A stretch of DNA of 64,000 nt from Mesorhizobium sp. B2-7-2 (GTDB lineage: Bacteria; Pseudomonadota; Alphaproteobacteria; Rhizobiales; Rhizobiaceae), in NCBI RefSeq assembly GCF_006440775.1, contig NZ_VFTZ01000010.1, forward strand, positions 124,001-188,000, written 5' to 3'. Below are positions 62,415-64,000 of this stretch, piece by piece. The notes under the pieces are model-generated. The model was not told the origin of the DNA and searched no databases. It saw only the letters and a list, made by a program, of their open reading frames with translations. The translations under genes and the position numbers were made by a program. The stretch's first letter is position 1. Each line of letters starts with the position of its first letter.

Positions 62415-63325
62415 GCGACCGCCCTTCCGAAATTGGTGCCGTCAGCGGTCATCGCCAGGTGGATGCGTACCAGCGCCTCGGAGGCGAGGCGGTCGGTGTG
62501 GTTGACGGTGTAGCTCCAGCCGAGACGCTTGCACCAGGCGGCCAGTTCCTCGCGGCGGGCCCGGTAAAGCAGGCGGTATTCTTCGGCCAGCATCTCGGCG
62601 CGGCCGGCGGTCAGCTTGTCGCCGGTCTCGGGGTCGGTGAACTCGGTGCGGCCGGCATAGGGGAAGGTTTCTTCGGCCGGGTCGGCCACCTCGATCAGAT
62701 GCGCGCGCACGCCGTGGCGGGCGAGCATGTCGAGCCATGCCATGGTTTCCTCGACCGGATCGAGGAAATCGCTGACCAGCACGATGTCGCAGAAGCGGCG
62801 GATGGCCGACAGATCGGGCTTGGCCGGAAGCGCGGCGGCATGGCTGAGCTGGGCGGCGATGCGCTCGGCGCCGTTGCGGGCGGTGAACGGGTCCGTCAGG
62901 CCCGGCCAGGCGATGCGCTCGCCGCTGCGCGACAAGAGCTCGGCCAGGGCGAGCGCCAGCACCAGCGCGCGCGATTGCTTGGAAACGCTTGCCGCGGCGG
63001 ATTTGTAGAGCATGGAAGGCGAGGGGTCGGCCCAGAGCCAGACGGTGTGCGCGGCTTCCCATTCGCGGTCGCGCACATAGGTGTGGTCGTCCCTGGCAGA
63101 GCGACGCCAGTCGATGCGCGAGGAATCGCCTTCCACATAGGGCCGGAACTGCCAGAAATTCTCGCCGATGCCGCGCTTGCGGCGGCCATGCCAGCCGGCG
63201 ATCACCGTGTTGACGATACGGCGCGCCTCGACCAGCAGGTCCGGCACCAATGAAGCCCGCAACCGGCCGCGGGCGAGCGCGTCGCGCGTCGCAACCGGTG
63301 CCTGGACCTCGCCTATTCGACCCAT
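62411..63325 (-). CDS. DUF58-domain protein
   Basis: 304 residues with the DUF58 core: GRRKRGIGENFWQFRPYVEG (about residues 47-66) then DWRRSARDDHTYVRDREWE, and VWLWADPSPSMLYKS, a VWA-like beta strand with D-x-S-x-S. No membrane helix, so this is probably a cytoplasmic partner of MoxR. Start and stop codons overlap with both neighbours by 4 nt or less, so the four genes are one operon. DUF58 proteins appear with MoxR in stress and envelope complexes of unknown mechanism. Confidence 0.92.
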   Translation of the reverse strand: MGRIGEVQAPVATRDALARGRLRASLVPDLLVEARRIVNTVIAGWHGRRKRGIGENFWQFRPYVEGDSSRIDWRRSARDDHTYVRDREWEAAHTVWLWADPSPSMLYKSAAASVSKQSRALVLALALAELLSRSGERIAWPGLTDPFTARNGAERIAAQLSHAAALPAKPDLSAIRRFCDIVLVSDFLDPVEETMAWLDMLARHGVRAHLIEVADPAEETFPYAGRTEFTDPETGDKLTAGRAEMLAEEYRLLYRARREELAAWCKRLGWSYTVNHTDRLASEALVRIHLAMTADGTNFGRAVA

Positions 63326-64000
63326 CAGACGCCTTTTGCCAGCTTCGCCACCACGTCGCGCACGGAAGTGCCTTCGGCGCGGGCGGCGAAAGTCAGCGCC
63401 ATGCGATGCTGCAGCACCGGTTCGGCCAAGGCGCGAACGTCGTCGACCGAAGGCGCCAACCTGCCATCATATAGGGCGCGTGCGCGGGCGCACAGGGTCA
63501 GCGCCTGGCTGGCGCGGGGGCCGGGCCCCCAGGCGACATGCTTGTCGGTCTCGGCATTGCCCTGGCCGGGCCGGGCCGAGCGCACCAGCTTGAGGATCGC
63601 CTCGACGACGCTTTCCGGCACCGGCATGCGGCGGATCAGCGTCTGGATTTCCCTCAGCCGTGCCGACTGCAGCACATTGTCGGCCTTGGCTTCGTCGACG
63701 CCGGTAGTTTCCAGCAGGATGCGGCGTTCCGCCTCGATCTCGGGATAAAGGATGTCGACCTGCATCAGGAAGCGGTCGAGCTGAGCCTCGGGGAGCGGAT
63801 AGGTACCTTCCTGTTCCAGCGGGTTCTGCGTCGCCAGCACGTGGAAGGGCGCGGGCAGGTCGTGGCGGGCGCCGGCGATGGTGACGTGATATTCCTGCAT
63901 CGCCTGCAGCAGCGCCGATTGCGTGCGCGGCGAAGCGCGGTTGATCTCGTCGGCCATCAGCAATTGCGTGAAGATCGGCCCGGAAATGAAGCGGAAGGAG
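63325..64000 (-). CDS. MoxR-family AAA+ ATPase, N-terminus beyond window
   Basis: The open frame enters from the right edge with [20 protein letters not shown], the Walker B part of MoxR proteins. [39 protein letters not shown] and [13 protein letters not shown] (sensor 1 and arginine-finger region) follow. Residues to the end ([20 protein letters not shown]) are the lid domain. The Walker A motif lies outside. MoxR ATPases act as chaperone-like factors with VWA-containing partners, consistent with the DUF58 and BatA/DUF4159 genes coupled downstream. Confidence 0.93.
   Translation of the reverse strand, partial: SFRFISGPIFTQLLMADEINRASPRTQSALLQAMQEYHVTIAGARHDLPAPFHVLATQNPLEQEGTYPLPEAQLDRFLMQVDILYPEIEAERRILLETTGVDEAKADNVLQSARLREIQTLIRRMPVPESVVEAILKLVRSARPGQGNAETDKHVAWGPGPRASQALTLCARARALYDGRLAPSVDDVRALAEPVLQHRMALTFAARAEGTSVRDVVAKLAKGV

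Noticed and set aside
60636..62513. 625-codon plus-strand open frame
   Set aside because: Antisense to the BatA/DUF4159 gene; composition artefact of high GC at third positions.

Overview
The window reads as a chromosomal segment of a GC-rich alphaproteobacterium of the order Hyphomicrobiales (Rhizobiales), most likely Mesorhizobium or a close relative. The evidence is a fused trpE(G) gene preceded by a 14-codon Trp-Trp-Trp leader peptide, a NolR-like ArsR regulator, a choXWV choline importer, a class-2 leuA, and several families of intergenic palindromic repeats typical of rhizobial chromosomes. No rRNA, tRNA, CRISPR array, phage block or complete insertion sequence was seen. The content is mostly core and housekeeping, with scattered small accessory or degraded genes.

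Layout. 1-6.4 kb: a truncated RNA methyltransferase, an ArsR regulator, a HugZ-like flavoprotein, an SDR/CoA-transferase pair, a GNAT acetyltransferase, a glutathionyl-hydroquinone reductase behind tandem palindromes, and a Nudix hydrolase. 6.5-11 kb: a phosphoesterase, a membrane-anchored hypothetical, an alpha/beta hydrolase and a large TPR protein. 11.2-15.7 kb: leuA with a newly seen Leu-rich leader ORF, then an ATP-grasp/esterase pair and a truncated NTF2-like fragment. 15.7-18 kb: a cluster with an amber-interrupted SDR, an orphan Phd antitoxin, an ABM monooxygenase and a second SDR. 18-28 kb: a DsrE protein, a secreted two-repeat protein, a CDF metal exporter, trpE(G) with its attenuator, an AstE/AspA-like deacylase, a flavin disulfide reductase coupled to a small membrane protein, an acetyltransferase, and a GlxA-type regulator divergent from the 28-kb isochorismatase-family hydrolase.

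28.7-32.2 kb holds a small secreted protein, an unknown membrane protein and fhs (formate-THF ligase). 32.5-39.5 kb is a same-strand five-gene block (coiled-coil protein, unknown protein, AAA+ ATPase, unknown protein, DUF2333-like membrane protein). It has no function I can recognise and is the best candidate for an undescribed multi-protein system here. 39.9-44 kb: tdk and choX-choW-choV, with choX isolated by its own terminator. 44-48 kb: an autotransporter, a small membrane protein and a persulfide dioxygenase-rhodanese fusion. 48-53 kb: a BTAD/TolB-like/TPR regulator divergent from a cysteine synthase, a PLP decarboxylase and a YciI protein. 53.4-57.3 kb: a two-component system divergent from three small exported or membrane proteins, then a ClpS paralogue. 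57.5-64 kb: a translationally coupled MoxR, DUF58, BatA/DUF4159 and GATase-like membrane operon, running off the right edge.

How the genes work together. Two amino-acid biosynthetic genes (leuA and trpE) appear to be controlled by ribosome-mediated attenuation from nearly leaderless transcripts. Intergenic repeats are not placed at random. One family abuts gene 3' ends and in two cases supplies the TAG stop codon. Another supplies the Shine-Dalgarno sequence of a gene in the unknown AAA+ block. All functional statements come from reading the sequence; no database search was run.
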